64,000 bases of DNA. It comes from Sphingomonas phyllosphaerae FA2 (GTDB lineage: Bacteria > Pseudomonadota > Alphaproteobacteria > Sphingomonadales > Sphingomonadaceae). The stretch is from contig NZ_KE386571.1 of NCBI RefSeq assembly GCF_000427645.1, forward strand, positions 806,001-870,000. Direction: 5' to 3'. The stretch's first letter is position 1. Each line of letters starts with the position of its first letter. Below are positions 26,721 through 35,109 of this stretch, one piece after another. The translations under genes were made by a program, and so were the position numbers. The notes under the pieces are model-generated. The model did not search any database, was not told the DNA's origin, and saw nothing but the letters and a program-made list of their open reading frames with translations.

Positions 26721-27000
26721 CCCGAGGTTTCGGCCGCCGGACGAACGGCCAAGCGGGGCGGAGGCCGTTCTTCGTTTCGTCCTGACGCTTCTTACCGAAG
26801 TGGTGGTTACGGCGGTCGCTGGGGTGATCGTGCTTCATTATGGGAATCGCGACATGATCGACATGATCGACATGATCGCGGCGCTCGGGATCGCCTTTCC
26901 GGTGGTGCTCGGTGGAGTGTCGATCGTTTGGCTGGAACGTTCCTGCCATCGGTGCCTTGGAACAAGTCCGTTCCTGCTGCTCGCGGAGATTTGGATATAG
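26704..27000 (+). CDS. small two-helix membrane protein, unknown
   Basis: A 98-aa open frame with two hydrophobic segments (about residues 14-43 and 55-76) and a Cys pair (SCHRC). It starts inside the end of the PCuAC gene and overlaps the next reading frame by at least 10 bases, which fits an operon. Between the helices is DMIDMIDMI, encoded by three tandem 9-base units. I do not recognise a family, and coding status is moderately likely. Confidence 0.55.
   Translation: MSPRSDPRFRPPDERPSGAEAVLRFVLTLLTEVVVTAVAGVIVLHYGNRDMIDMIDMIAALGIAFPVVLGGVSIVWLERSCHRCLGTSPFLLLAEIWI
26851..26877 (+). repeat. triplicate 9-base tandem repeat
   Basis: GACATGATC occurs three times in a row in frame inside the small membrane-protein gene, encoding Asp-Met-Ile three times. 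It is a candidate for copy-number variation by slippage. Confidence 0.9.
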
Positions 27001-27461
27001 TCGGTCGGCGATCCCTGACGGCGGCGGAGATCGCATTGGCGCGGTCGATGTACGGCGATGCGATCGACTATGGCGCGGTGCGGCTGGCGAACCGTAAATG
27101 GGCATTCTTCCAGCCGCGCGACGTGGTAATGGCGCCGCGCGGCTGCATCCACTTTCACCCCGGTGGGGGCCTGTGGTGCGAGGATTTCACGGCAGCCTCG
27201 CTCGACCGGCAGGGGCTGTTCATCCATGAAATGTGCCACATCTGGCAGCATCAGCGTGGCATCTTCCTGCCGCTGAAGCGTCATCCCTTCTGCCGCTACG
27301 ATTATGCGATCCGTCCCGGCTGGCGGCTGGAGCGCTATGGCCTCGAGCAACAGGCCGAGATCGTGCGCCACGCCTTTCTGTTGCGGCATGGAGCGATGGT
27401 GCCGGGTGCGCCGGAGCTGGCACGTTACGAAACCATCCTGCCGTTTGGAGATCACGCGTGA
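26928..27461 (+). CDS. metallopeptidase-like protein (vgr-related protein)
   Basis: Up to 177 aa. The core SLTAAEIALARSMYGDAIDYGAVRL, the HPGGGLWCEDF stretch and the metal-site-like HEMCHIWQHQ (HExxH-like with Cys: H-E-M-C-H) match proteins annotated in sphingomonads as vgr-related. A later Glu (GLEQQAEIVRHAFLL) could complete a metal site. The start is uncertain: TTG 26928 has GGAG about ten bases upstream, and TTG 26991 is an alternative with the conserved part beginning a few residues later. It overlaps the thioesterase start. Function unproven. Confidence 0.75.
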   Translation: MAGTFLPSVPWNKSVPAARGDLDIVGRRSLTAAEIALARSMYGDAIDYGAVRLANRKWAFFQPRDVVMAPRGCIHFHPGGGLWCEDFTAASLDRQGLFIHEMCHIWQHQRGIFLPLKRHPFCRYDYAIRPGWRLERYGLEQQAEIVRHAFLLRHGAMVPGAPELARYETILPFGDHA

Positions 27462-27898
27462 GCATCTGGCATTCCCCTCTCGATCTCGACGCGCTGACCG
27501 CAGGCTGTGCGGGGTCGATGCCCGGCCTGCTCGGGATCGAGTTCGTCGACGCCGGGGACGACTGGCTGCGCGCGCGGATGCCGGTCGACCAGCGGACGCG
27601 CCAGCCGTATGGGCGACTGCACGGCGGCGCGTCGGTCGCGCTGGCGGAGACGGTCGCGTCGGTCGCGGCAATGGCGACGCTCGATCCGGCGACCTCCGCC
27701 GCGGTCGGCATGGAAATCAATGCCAACCACCTGCGTCCGGTCGGCGAGGGGTTCGTCTATGCCACCGCGATCAGCGAGGCGCGCGGGCGGTCGTCGCAGG
27801 TGTGGACGATCCGGGTGACCGACCAGGCGGAGCGGCTGGTGTGCCTTGCCCGGATGACGGCGGCGGTGATCCCGGCGGGGCGGGGCGGGGTGGGGTGA
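27458..27898 (+). CDS. hotdog-fold thioesterase (PaaI/YdiI-like)
   Basis: A 146-aa acyl-CoA thioesterase. The hotdog motif QPYGRLHGGASVALAETVASVAAM contains the catalytic-type acidic residue (AET) and GRLHGG. The second strand pair, VGMEINANHLRPVGEGFVYATA, is also typical. GTG 27458 overlaps the preceding stop (GTGA) and has GGAG eight bases upstream, so I prefer it over the longer frame. The nearest named relatives hydrolyse 1,4-dihydroxy-2-naphthoyl-CoA or phenylacetyl-CoA, but the substrate here is unknown. Confidence 0.88.
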   Translation: MSIWHSPLDLDALTAGCAGSMPGLLGIEFVDAGDDWLRARMPVDQRTRQPYGRLHGGASVALAETVASVAAMATLDPATSAAVGMEINANHLRPVGEGFVYATAISEARGRSSQVWTIRVTDQAERLVCLARMTAAVIPAGRGGVG

Positions 27899-27908
27899 CC
27901 TGCGCATC

Positions 27909-28001
27909 CGTCATTCCCGCGAAGGCGGGAATCCAGACACGCTGACGTTGCGGCCCTCACATGGACCTGCGCGTCTGGATCCCCGCCTTCGCGGCGATGA
28001 C
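27909..28001. repeat. dispersed palindromic repeat, family C, copy 1
   Basis: The left end CGTCATTCCCGCGAAGGCGG and the right end CCCCGCCTTCGCGGCGATGAC are imperfect mirrors around AATCCAGAC / GTCTGGAT. Other copies lie at 35110-35204, 45853-45947, 52726-52820 and 59662-59755. Confidence 0.85.
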
Positions 28002-28051
28002 AGGAGGGGGGCGGGGATGACAGAAGGGGGCGGGGATGACGAGGGGAAGTG

Positions 28052-29401
28052 CTACTTCAGCAGCACCAGTTCCTCCGCCATCGTTGGGTGGAGCGCGACC
28101 GTGGCGTCGAACTGCGCCTTGGTCAGCCCGGCCTTTACCGCCACCGCAGCAGCCTGGATGATCTCAGGCACGTCGGGGCCGATCATGTGGATACCGACGA
28201 CCCGGTCGGTCTCGCCGTCGCAGACCATCTTGTAGAGCGCGCGCTCGTCGCGGTTGGCGAGGACGTTCTTCATCGGGCGGAAGTCCGACGAATAGACCTT
28301 GACCGAGCCGAGCTTCTGGCGCGCCTCCGCCTCGGTCATCCCGACGCCGGCGAGCGGCGGGTGGCTGAATACCGCCGAGGGGACGCAGTCGTAATCGACC
28401 CTGGTCGCCTTGCCGCCGTACATATTGTCGGCGAACGCCTGCCCCTCGCGGATCGCGATCGGGGTTAGCTGGATGCGGTTGGTGACGTCGCCGACCGCGT
28501 AGATCGACGCGCAGGTCGAACGATTATCGTCATCGACCTTGATCGCGCCGTGATCGTCGAGTTCGACGCCGGCGGTTTCCAGCCCGAGCCCGCGGGTGTT
28601 CGGCTTGCGCCCGGTGGCGAACATGACGAGGTCGACGGTGACCGGCTCGTGGTTCGACATGTGCACGGTCAGGCAGCCGTCCTCGCCCTTGTCGATGCCC
28701 TGGAAGGCGGCATCGAAGCGGAATTCGAGTCCCTTCATCATGCTGATCTGGAGAAGGCGGTCGCGGATCTGCAAGTCGTAGCCGCGCAGGATCTCCTTGG
28801 TGCGGTTCATCAGGATGACGTGCGCGCCGAGTTGATGGAAGATTCCCGCGAATTCATTGGCGATATAGCCGGCGCCCGCGATCAGGATACGCTTAGGCAC
28901 GCTGTCGAGATGGAAGGCCTCGTTTGAGGTGATGCCATGTTCGTGGCCGGGGCATTCGGGGATGCTGGGGTGCGCACCGACCGCGATCAGGATCGTCTTC
29001 GCGGTCTTCCTCGTGCCGTCGGCGAGCGTGACCTCGTTGGGGCCGGAGACCGTGGCGCGCTGGTGGATGATCTCCGCGCCCGAGCTTTCGATCGTGGTGG
29101 TGTACGCCGTGTTGATGCGATCCACCTCCTTCATGACATTGTCGCGCAGCCGCGGCCAGCTGAAGGCGCAGTCATCGGGCACGTCCCAGCCAAAGTTGCG
29201 CGCGTCGCGCAGGTCTTCGGCGAAGTGCGCGCCATAGACGAGCAGCTTCTTCGGCACGCAGCCGCGGATCACGCAGGTGCCGCCGACGCGATATTCCTCC
29301 GCCACTGCCACCTTCGCGCCGTGCGCCGCCGAAACGCGCGCGGCGCGGGTGCCGCCGGAGCCGGCGCCGATGACGAATAGGTCGTAGTCGAAGTCGGACA
29401 T
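28052..29401 (-). CDS. gor: glutathione-disulfide reductase
   Basis: A 449-aa cytoplasmic flavoprotein that regenerates reduced glutathione with NADPH. N-terminal FAD motif GAGSGGTRAAR, redox-active disulfide GGTCVIRGCVPKK (Cys43, Cys48), NAD(P) motif GAGYIANEFAGIF, and C-terminal ALHPTMAEE with the catalytic His-Glu pair. The length is typical. ATG 29401 is unambiguous. It is a single gene, and a family-C repeat lies downstream. Confidence 0.95.
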   Translation of the reverse strand: MSDFDYDLFVIGAGSGGTRAARVSAAHGAKVAVAEEYRVGGTCVIRGCVPKKLLVYGAHFAEDLRDARNFGWDVPDDCAFSWPRLRDNVMKEVDRINTAYTTTIESSGAEIIHQRATVSGPNEVTLADGTRKTAKTILIAVGAHPSIPECPGHEHGITSNEAFHLDSVPKRILIAGAGYIANEFAGIFHQLGAHVILMNRTKEILRGYDLQIRDRLLQISMMKGLEFRFDAAFQGIDKGEDGCLTVHMSNHEPVTVDLVMFATGRKPNTRGLGLETAGVELDDHGAIKVDDDNRSTCASIYAVGDVTNRIQLTPIAIREGQAFADNMYGGKATRVDYDCVPSAVFSHPPLAGVGMTEAEARQKLGSVKVYSSDFRPMKNVLANRDERALYKMVCDGETDRVVGIHMIGPDVPEIIQAAAVAVKAGLTKAQFDATVALHPTMAEELVLLK

Positions 29402-29531
29402 GGAGAAGCTCCGTTGGGCGCGAATGTTGCGAATGTTGAGGCGATCGCGCGTTGGATCTGAGTGGTGAACCAGCGGCGCGCCGGATGGTGCCGCTGTTAG
29501 CAGGGCGAGGCGGGGTAGGACAGGTGACGTG

Positions 29532-29933
29532 TCAGGTCATGGCGGAGCGAAGGCCGAGATGCTCTACGAACGGATCGAAGTCGCGGTCGCTGTAGAGAAG
29601 CGGGATGTCGTCGATGATGCAGCGAGTGGCGATCAGCGTGTCGATCGTCTTGCGGATCGTGATGCCGAGCGCCCGCAGCGTCTGGTAATTGCGCGCGGCC
29701 GCGATTGCGACCGGCTCCGACATGACAGTGATGCGATCGAACAAGGCCAAGCGGGCAAGCTTGCGCTCAAAGTCGCGACGATCGCGCGTCCCTTGCAGCA
29801 CCTCGGTTAGAACGAGGTCGCCGACAAGTAACCGATCCGCTCGTGCCGTGATCTCGCGCAACGCTCTGGTCTGGAGCGTGTCACGATCGGCGAACAAGTC
29901 GATCCAAACACTTGTGTCGACGACGACGTTCAC
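29532..29933 (-). CDS. vapC: PIN-domain toxin VapC
   Basis: A 133-aa ribonuclease toxin. The PIN acidic residues are visible: Asp6 in VVVDTSVWID, Glu in LTEVLQG, Asp in KTIDTLIA and Asp in YSDRDFDPF. The GTG start at 29933 overlaps the stop of vapB (GTGA), the usual coupled arrangement. VapC cleaves tRNA or other RNA when VapB is degraded; the target here is unknown. Confidence 0.93.
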   Translation of the reverse strand: MNVVVDTSVWIDLFADRDTLQTRALREITARADRLLVGDLVLTEVLQGTRDRRDFERKLARLALFDRITVMSEPVAIAAARNYQTLRALGITIRKTIDTLIATRCIIDDIPLLYSDRDFDPFVEHLGLRSAMT

Positions 29934-30139
29934 TCGGCAGGAATGTACTTGCTGGTGCGCATCTCATCGAGGTCACCCTCCCAGCCGCTGCCCCGCAACT
30001 CATCAAGGGCGCGTAGCTGCCGCTTGATTCGCACAACTTCTTCGAGTGCTCTCGTCACAGCTTCGCGCTTGGTCTTTACGCCCAGCGTTTCAATGGCTTC
30101 CGCCATGAGCGCGTCGTCGATCTCGATATTGGTCCGCAT
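29930..30139 (-). CDS. vapB: antitoxin VapB (DUF2191-like)
   Basis: A 69-aa antitoxin. The N-terminal part MRTNIEIDDALMAEAIETLGVKTKREAVTRALEEVV is the ribbon-helix-helix-like DNA-binding and dimer region. The C-terminal tail SGWEGDLDEMRTSKYIPAE would wrap around the VapC active site. It is the first gene of a two-gene operon, and its start codon abuts a perfect palindrome that is its likely operator. Confidence 0.93.
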   Translation of the reverse strand: MRTNIEIDDALMAEAIETLGVKTKREAVTRALEEVVRIKRQLRALDELRGSGWEGDLDEMRTSKYIPAE

Positions 30140-30166
30140 GTGTATGGCTCCGCAGAGCCATACACA
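30139..30166. promoter_or_regulatory. palindromic operator and mRNA hairpin at the vapB start
   Basis: Perfect 12-base arms (30139-30150 and 30155-30166, TGTGTATGGCTC / GAGCCATACACA) around a 4-base loop. On the minus strand the GGAG of the vapB ribosome-binding site lies at the loop and arm, and the last arm base is the A of the ATG. This could be both the VapB binding site and a translation-blocking hairpin. Confidence 0.8.
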
Positions 30167-30183
30167 TAATCGGCCGCGCGCGC

Positions 30184-31680
30184 TTATGCCAGACCGGCGC
30201 GCGCGATCAGGTCGGTGGTGGAGGGGTCGAAGTCGCCGCCGCCCTTCGCCGCGGCCTTGGCCATCTCTTTGCCCAGCTCGACGCCGAACTGGTCGAAGGA
30301 GTTGATGCCGAGCAGCACGCCGTTCACGAACACGCGGTGCTCGTAGAAGGCGATCAGCGCGCCGAGCGTGCGGGCGTCAAGCCGGTCGAGCAGCAGGGTC
30401 GAGGACGGACGGTCGCCGGGATAGCTGCGCGCGGGATCGTCGACCTGCTTGCCCTTCATCAGCGCCGCGCCCTGCGCGAAGGCGTTGAGCAGCAACTGGC
30501 GGTGATGCTCCGCGGGGAGCGTGTCGCCGGCCTCGATCACCGCGAGGAACTCGACGGGGACGAGGTGCGTGCCCTGATGCAGCAACTGGAACACTGCGTG
30601 CTGCGCGTCTGTGCCGACGCCGCCCCAGGTGATCGCGGCGGTCGGGCGGCCGACCGGCTGCCCATCGACCGTCACGCCCTTGCCGTTCGATTCCATCTCG
30701 AGTTGCTGGAGATAGCTCGGGAGCAGCCGCAGCCGCTCGTCATAGGCGAACGGCGCACGCGTCTCGCAGCCGCGGACCTGCGTGTAGTACAGGTCGGCAA
30801 AGGCGGCGAGCGCGGGAGCGTTTTCGTGGAGCGCGGTCAGGCGGAAGTGGCGGTCCATCTCGGCGGCACCGTCGAGCAATTCCTCGAACTGTTCCCAGCC
30901 GAGCTTGATCGCCGCCGGGAAGCCGATCGACGACCAGAGCGAATAACGTCCGCCGACGCCTTCGGAGAAGGGCAGGATGCGCGTTTCGTCGACGCCCCAT
31001 TCGATCGCCTTTTCGGGCGAGGCGGTCAGCGCGATGACGCGGCCATAGGGGTCTTCGACGCCCGCACCAGTCATCCATGCGATGACGCTTTCGGCGTTCA
31101 TCATCGTCTCGGTGGTGGTGAAGGTCTTCGAGGCGACGACCAGCAAAGTGGTGGCGGGATCGAAGCGGTCGAACACGTCGTCGAGCGCCATGCCGTCGAC
31201 GTTCGAGACGATCGCGACGTCATAGCGGTCGCTGTCGCGGCCGAGCGCGTCGATCAGCAGATGCGGGCCGAGCGCCGAACCGCCAATCCCGACGTGGAGG
31301 ACGTGGCGGATCGGGCCGAAGGCGTCGGCCTCGATCGCGTCGATCACCGCGCGCATCCGCGCGTGATAGGCGGCGGCGCGCGCGACGCTCTCGTCCTTGC
31401 CCGCACCGCGTTCGGCGGTGTGCTCGACCGGGCGATCCTCGGTGACGTTGACGTTCTGGCCGCCGAACATCGCCTCGCGCTTGCCGGCGAGATCGGTTTC
31501 CTTCGCCAGCGCCTCGAACGCCGCGACCGCATCGGGGGTCAAATGCGTCTTCGACCAGTCGAAGTGGATGCCGGCGACGTCGAGCGACAGCTTCGCTAGC
31601 CGATCCGGGTCGTTCGCGAACAAAGTCTCCAGCCGCTCTTTCGGGAGCGCTTCGATCTTGGACCAATCCGCCACGTTCAT
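30184..31680 (-). CDS. pgi: glucose-6-phosphate isomerase
   Basis: A 498-aa glycolytic isomerase (glucose 6-phosphate to fructose 6-phosphate). Sugar-phosphate motifs VGIGGSALGPHLL and VVASKTFTTTETM, the catalytic Glu region SLWSSIGFPAAI, the QLLHQGTHLVPVEFL stretch, and the C-terminal signature FDQFGVELGKEMAK are present. The start MNVADWSKI at 31680 gives the family N-terminus; the frame to 31725 adds 15 poorly conserved residues. It lies divergent from lepB. Confidence 0.95.
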   Translation of the reverse strand: MNVADWSKIEALPKERLETLFANDPDRLAKLSLDVAGIHFDWSKTHLTPDAVAAFEALAKETDLAGKREAMFGGQNVNVTEDRPVEHTAERGAGKDESVARAAAYHARMRAVIDAIEADAFGPIRHVLHVGIGGSALGPHLLIDALGRDSDRYDVAIVSNVDGMALDDVFDRFDPATTLLVVASKTFTTTETMMNAESVIAWMTGAGVEDPYGRVIALTASPEKAIEWGVDETRILPFSEGVGGRYSLWSSIGFPAAIKLGWEQFEELLDGAAEMDRHFRLTALHENAPALAAFADLYYTQVRGCETRAPFAYDERLRLLPSYLQQLEMESNGKGVTVDGQPVGRPTAAITWGGVGTDAQHAVFQLLHQGTHLVPVEFLAVIEAGDTLPAEHHRQLLLNAFAQGAALMKGKQVDDPARSYPGDRPSSTLLLDRLDARTLGALIAFYEHRVFVNGVLLGINSFDQFGVELGKEMAKAAAKGGGDFDPSTTDLIARAGLA

Positions 31681-31769
31681 CTTCCTTCCGACCAATTGCG
31701 GGTCACAACCGTTCGCGCGCGCCAAGGCTCCGCTTGACGAAGCGCGGGCATTGCGCGACGCGGTGCTTC

Positions 31770-32585
31770 ATGGCCACCCCTGCTGCCCCCGGCAAGCCCG
31801 CGCGTTCCGAAACCAGCGAGACGATCCGCTTCCTGTTGAAGCTGGCGTTGTTCGTGTTCGTCCTGCGCAGCTTCATTTTCTCGCCGTTCTCGATCCCGTC
31901 CGAATCGATGCTGCCGCGGCTGCTGATCGGCGACTATCTGTTCGTGTCAAAGTGGAATTACGGCTATTCGCGCTGGTCGCTGCCGTGGGGCATTCCGTTG
32001 ATCCCCGGGCGTATTTTCGCGAGCACGCCGACGCGCGGCGATACGGTGGTGTTCCGGTCGCTGGGGCCGGACGATCATGACGTCATCAAGCGCGTGATCG
32101 GGCTGCCCGGCGACACGATCCAGATGCGCAACGGCCAGTTGTTCCTGAACGGCAAGGCGATCCCAAAGCAGCGCGTCGCGGACTTCATCGTGCCGCTGAC
32201 TCCCAATTTCCCGGCCGAGAAGTGCGGTGCGGAGTTCCAGGATGTCGACAAGGCGGGGCAGCCGATCTGTCGCTACCCACGCTTCCGCGAGACGCTGCCG
32301 GGTGGACGGAGCTATGAGGTGCTCGATCAGGGCAACCTGCCGATCGCCGACGACACCGACGTCTACACCGTGCCGGCGGGCGATGTGTTCCTGATGGGCG
32401 ACAATCGCGACGACAGCGCCGACAGCCGCTTCGCGCCGCCCGAGGGCATGGGCTATATTCCGATGGAACGGATTCAGGGCAAGGCGCTGGTGACCTTCTG
32501 GTCGACTGATGGCTCGGCCGAATGGATCAAGCCGTGGACCTGGGTTTCGGCGGCACGATTCAGCCGGATCGGGCACGGCTTCTGA
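31770..32585 (+). CDS. lepB: signal peptidase I
   Basis: A 271-aa membrane serine protease that removes signal peptides. One transmembrane helix (IRFLLKLALFVFVLRSFIFSPF) is followed by the catalytic Ser46 in SIPSESMLPR, the catalytic Lys107 in DHDVIKRVIGLPGD, and box E GDNRDDSADSR. The insertion between boxes D and E contains two Cys (EKCGAEF, QPICRYP). ATG 31770 is chosen, and a GTG-type extension to 31734 is not conserved-looking. The gene lies directly upstream of rnc, the classical lepB-rnc order. Confidence 0.94.
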   Translation: MATPAAPGKPARSETSETIRFLLKLALFVFVLRSFIFSPFSIPSESMLPRLLIGDYLFVSKWNYGYSRWSLPWGIPLIPGRIFASTPTRGDTVVFRSLGPDDHDVIKRVIGLPGDTIQMRNGQLFLNGKAIPKQRVADFIVPLTPNFPAEKCGAEFQDVDKAGQPICRYPRFRETLPGGRSYEVLDQGNLPIADDTDVYTVPAGDVFLMGDNRDDSADSRFAPPEGMGYIPMERIQGKALVTFWSTDGSAEWIKPWTWVSAARFSRIGHGF

Positions 32586-32587
32586 GC

Positions 32588-33283
32588 GTGAGCGACGATG
32601 TCGCTGCATGGGTGGGCGAGGCGCTGGGCGTCCGGCCCGACGATCCGGCGTTGTTCAAGCGTGCGCTGACGCATTCCAGCCACACCGGCGAAAGCTACGA
32701 GCGGCTCGAATTCCTTGGCGACCGCGTGCTCGGGCTCATCATGGCCGAATGGTTGAGTGAGGTCTTCCCCGACGAGCCCGAGGGGCAATTGTCGAAGCGC
32801 TTCAACGCGCTGGTGACGGGTGCAGTCTGCGCGGAGGTGGCGCGCGGGATCGGCGCCGTGGCGCATGTCCGGCTCGGCAAACAGGCGCGCGACGATGGCG
32901 CGCAGCATGGCGACAATTTGCTGGGCGACGTGATGGAGGCGCTGCTCGGCGCGCTGTATCGCACCGCCGGGCTCGATGCGGCGCGCGCGGCGGTGCGGCG
33001 GCTGTGGGCCGATCGCATCCATAGCGACGACAAGGCGCCGCAGCACCCGAAGTCGGCGTTGCAGGAATGGGCGGCGGCGAACCGGCGCGCGGCGCCCGCC
33101 TATGAACTGGTCGATCGCGCCGGGCCGGGCCATGCGCCGCGCTTCACGGTGCGCGTTGCGGTCGGCAAGGACGAGGTCAGCGCCGAGGGGGCCAGCAAGC
33201 AGGAGGCCGAGACTGCGGCCGCGCAAGCGTTGTTGGAAGTGTTGAGCACGCAGGCCGCGCCGCGGCGCAAGCGGCGGCGGTAG
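32588..33283 (+). CDS. rnc: ribonuclease III
   Basis: A 231-aa double-strand-specific endoribonuclease for rRNA and mRNA processing. The RNase III signature ERLEFLGDRVL carries the metal ligands (Glu41, Asp45). The second acidic pair is in GDVMEALLGAL. The C-terminal dsRNA-binding domain (about 155-222) has HPKSALQEWAAANR and ASKQEAETAAAQALL, and the end is strongly basic (RRKRRR). GTG 32588 lies two bases after the lepB stop. The gene era, which often follows rnc, is not here; a terminator follows instead. Confidence 0.94.
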   Translation: MSDDVAAWVGEALGVRPDDPALFKRALTHSSHTGESYERLEFLGDRVLGLIMAEWLSEVFPDEPEGQLSKRFNALVTGAVCAEVARGIGAVAHVRLGKQARDDGAQHGDNLLGDVMEALLGALYRTAGLDAARAAVRRLWADRIHSDDKAPQHPKSALQEWAAANRRAAPAYELVDRAGPGHAPRFTVRVAVGKDEVSAEGASKQEAETAAAQALLEVLSTQAAPRRKRRR

Positions 33284-33333
33284 CGCGCCGCTCCGACACG
33301 TCGCTCGCGACCAGCGATGTTGGCCGCACAAGG

Positions 33334-33365
33334 AAAAGGGCGAGGCCATCCGGCCCCGCCCTTTT
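33334..33365. terminator. bidirectional terminator between rnc and the barrel-protein gene
   Basis: AAAAGGGCG (33334-33342) pairs with CGCCCTTTT (33357-33365), extended by inner AGGCC / GGCC pairs around a short loop. A-run and T-run on opposite sides make it work for both converging transcripts. Confidence 0.92.
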
Positions 33366-33443
33366 CTCCCCGCACGAAACACTACTGGTGCGAACCGGTC
33401 GTCCAAGGCTCCCTTCGACGACCGGAAACTTGTCGTCAGCGCA

Positions 33444-34043
33444 TCAGAAGTGCGCTACGATGCCCAGCGTCGGGCGGAAGCTGTTGGTCCAGCCGTAGCT
33501 CGACACTTCGCCGCGCAGGCGGATGCCCGAGTTGCTGGTGATGCCGCCGAGACCGATGTCCTTCGGGCCGACTTCGAAGCCGATGCCGTAGGTCATGTCG
33601 TGGAAGTCACGGTCGGTGTTCACGCGCTTGTCGAAGTTCACCCACTGATAGCCGACCTTGCCGTAGATCAGGCCGCTGTCGCCGGCGCGGAAGCCGAAGC
33701 GGCCCGCGGCGCCATACTGCCAGTCGATGTCGCCCGACACGCCCTTGGCGACGTTACCCTCGGCGCCGACGAACACCGGCCCGAGCGGGATGTTCACGCC
33801 GGCAAGACCTTCGACCAGCGACCCGTTCAGCTTGTTCTGACGCGGGGCGCCCGGAACGCTGTCGCTCTGGAATTCTTCCCAGCCGCCGCGCACGGCGACA
33901 TACGGCTCGATCCCGAACGCGCGGGTGCCATCCGGTGCCGTCGCGGTGGTGTCGGTGGTCGTCGTGGTGGCGTCCTGCGCCAGCGACGGGGTGGCGACGA
34001 ACGCGGCGGATGCGGCAACGGCCGCAAGAACGAGCTTACGCAT
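33444..34043 (-). CDS. outer-membrane beta-barrel protein (opacity/porin-like)
   Basis: A 199-aa exported protein. Signal peptide MRKLVLAAVAASAAFVATPSLAQ, then alternating strands such as AFGIEPYVAVRGGWEEF and GRFGFRAGDSGLIYGKVGYQWV. It ends FRPTLGIVAHF with the terminal aromatic residue of outer-membrane barrels. Eight strands are expected, as in OmpX/Opa-like proteins. GAGG lies six bases before ATG 34043. Function unknown; it could be structural or adhesive. Confidence 0.87.
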   Translation of the reverse strand: MRKLVLAAVAASAAFVATPSLAQDATTTTTDTTATAPDGTRAFGIEPYVAVRGGWEEFQSDSVPGAPRQNKLNGSLVEGLAGVNIPLGPVFVGAEGNVAKGVSGDIDWQYGAAGRFGFRAGDSGLIYGKVGYQWVNFDKRVNTDRDFHDMTYGIGFEVGPKDIGLGGITSNSGIRLRGEVSSYGWTNSFRPTLGIVAHF

Positions 34044-34264
34044 AAAATACCTCAATACAGTTTCGTTGCCCGGTTTGTCGCAGCACCAGGTGCGGCCGGG
34101 CCGGGGACTGCTCTAACCACGCCTTCCCTGCTTGGTTGCGCGGAAAAGCACCGATCTGGCGATGAAGATTCTTACTGTTGCGCAAAAGTCACGCAATCTG
34201 TCGAGAAGGTGAATATCCCTGCCGCATGGCGGCCACAGTCCGTGTGGCCGGCCGCAAAGCTGCC

Positions 34265-34612
34265 TTATTGCAGCGGATCGCGCGCGCGGCGGGTGGGCGC
34301 GTGGAAGTCGGCTGGCTTGTCGGCGATCCAGCGCAGGAACCGACTCAGTGCCGGAATGGTGCGGATTGCATCGAGCGTGCCGGCCCGGGCGAGCGTGGCA
34401 TTATCGGCGGCGGCATGGATGGCGCGGTGGCAGATCGGGTGGACGGGTTCCGTGTCAGTGCCGCCTTCGCTGCGCGGGACGACGTGGTGCCATTCGATGC
34501 GTGTGCCGAGCGGTCGGCCACAGAGGGCGCAAGTGCGGGGCGTTGTGTCGTCCTGCTGCGCGCGCGCGGCGGCCTCCGCGAGCCCGGCCTTGCGCCTTAC
34601 GCGTCCGACCAT
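34265..34612 (-). CDS. HNH endonuclease
   Basis: A 115-aa nuclease. The zinc-supported HNH fold is seen as CALCGRPLG, then IEWHHVVPRSEGGTDT (catalytic His pair) and PICHRAIHA. N- and C-terminal parts have no other domain. It starts inside the end of the DUF454 gene, with 16 bases of overlap. It is not next to phage genes, so a role in restriction, homing or DNA processing remains open. Confidence 0.87.
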   Translation of the reverse strand: MVGRVRRKAGLAEAAARAQQDDTTPRTCALCGRPLGTRIEWHHVVPRSEGGTDTEPVHPICHRAIHAAADNATLARAGTLDAIRTIPALSRFLRWIADKPADFHAPTRRARDPLQ

Positions 34613-35103
34613 GAAGTGGCGGTCGGGCGTGAAAGGATGAAGAGCGCGCACGCCGCCATCGCCGTTGCGACGATCACGCCGAGCGGCCAGTGGGGGCGGG
34701 CGGTGGCGAGGAAGATCGCGTAGCCGGCGGCGATGCCGGTGCAGGCGAGCCATTTCGCCTTGCGCGGGATGGCGCGGTCGCGTCGCCACGCGCGCAGCGT
34801 CGGGCCGAAGCGTGGATGGTCGAGCAGCCATGCTTCCAGTCGCGGCGAGGAGCGGGCGAAGCAGCCGGCGGCGAGAATCAGGAAGATCGTGGTCGGCATC
34901 AATGGCAACAGCGCGCCGATCGCGCCGAGCGCGACGAAGAAGAAGCCGAGCGCCAGCCAGCCGTAGCGCGCCGCGGCGTGGAGGCGGCCGGGTTTGACCG
35001 GGTCGGCGGGGAGGTCGGTCACGATCGTATCGGTTCCTCTGCGATGAGCGGGGAACGTTTCGCGTGGCGGATCGGTGCCGTGGCGGGGGGCTGTCTTGGT
35101 CAT
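34597..35103 (-). CDS. YbaN/DUF454 family inner-membrane protein
   Basis: A 168-aa protein. After a soluble, basic N-terminus come hydrophobic segments (AARYGWLALGFFFVALGAIGALLPLMPTTIFLILAAGCFARSSPRLEAWL) with the DUF454 hallmark GALLPLMPTTIFLILAAGCFARSSPRL, then two closing helices. ATG 35103 is preferred, and an in-frame ATG lies four codons earlier. Function unknown. The downstream HNH gene overlaps it. Confidence 0.88.
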   Translation of the reverse strand: MTKTAPRHGTDPPRETFPAHRRGTDTIVTDLPADPVKPGRLHAAARYGWLALGFFFVALGAIGALLPLMPTTIFLILAAGCFARSSPRLEAWLLDHPRFGPTLRAWRRDRAIPRKAKWLACTGIAAGYAIFLATARPHWPLGVIVATAMAACALFILSRPTATSWSDA

Positions 35104-35109
35104 CACATC

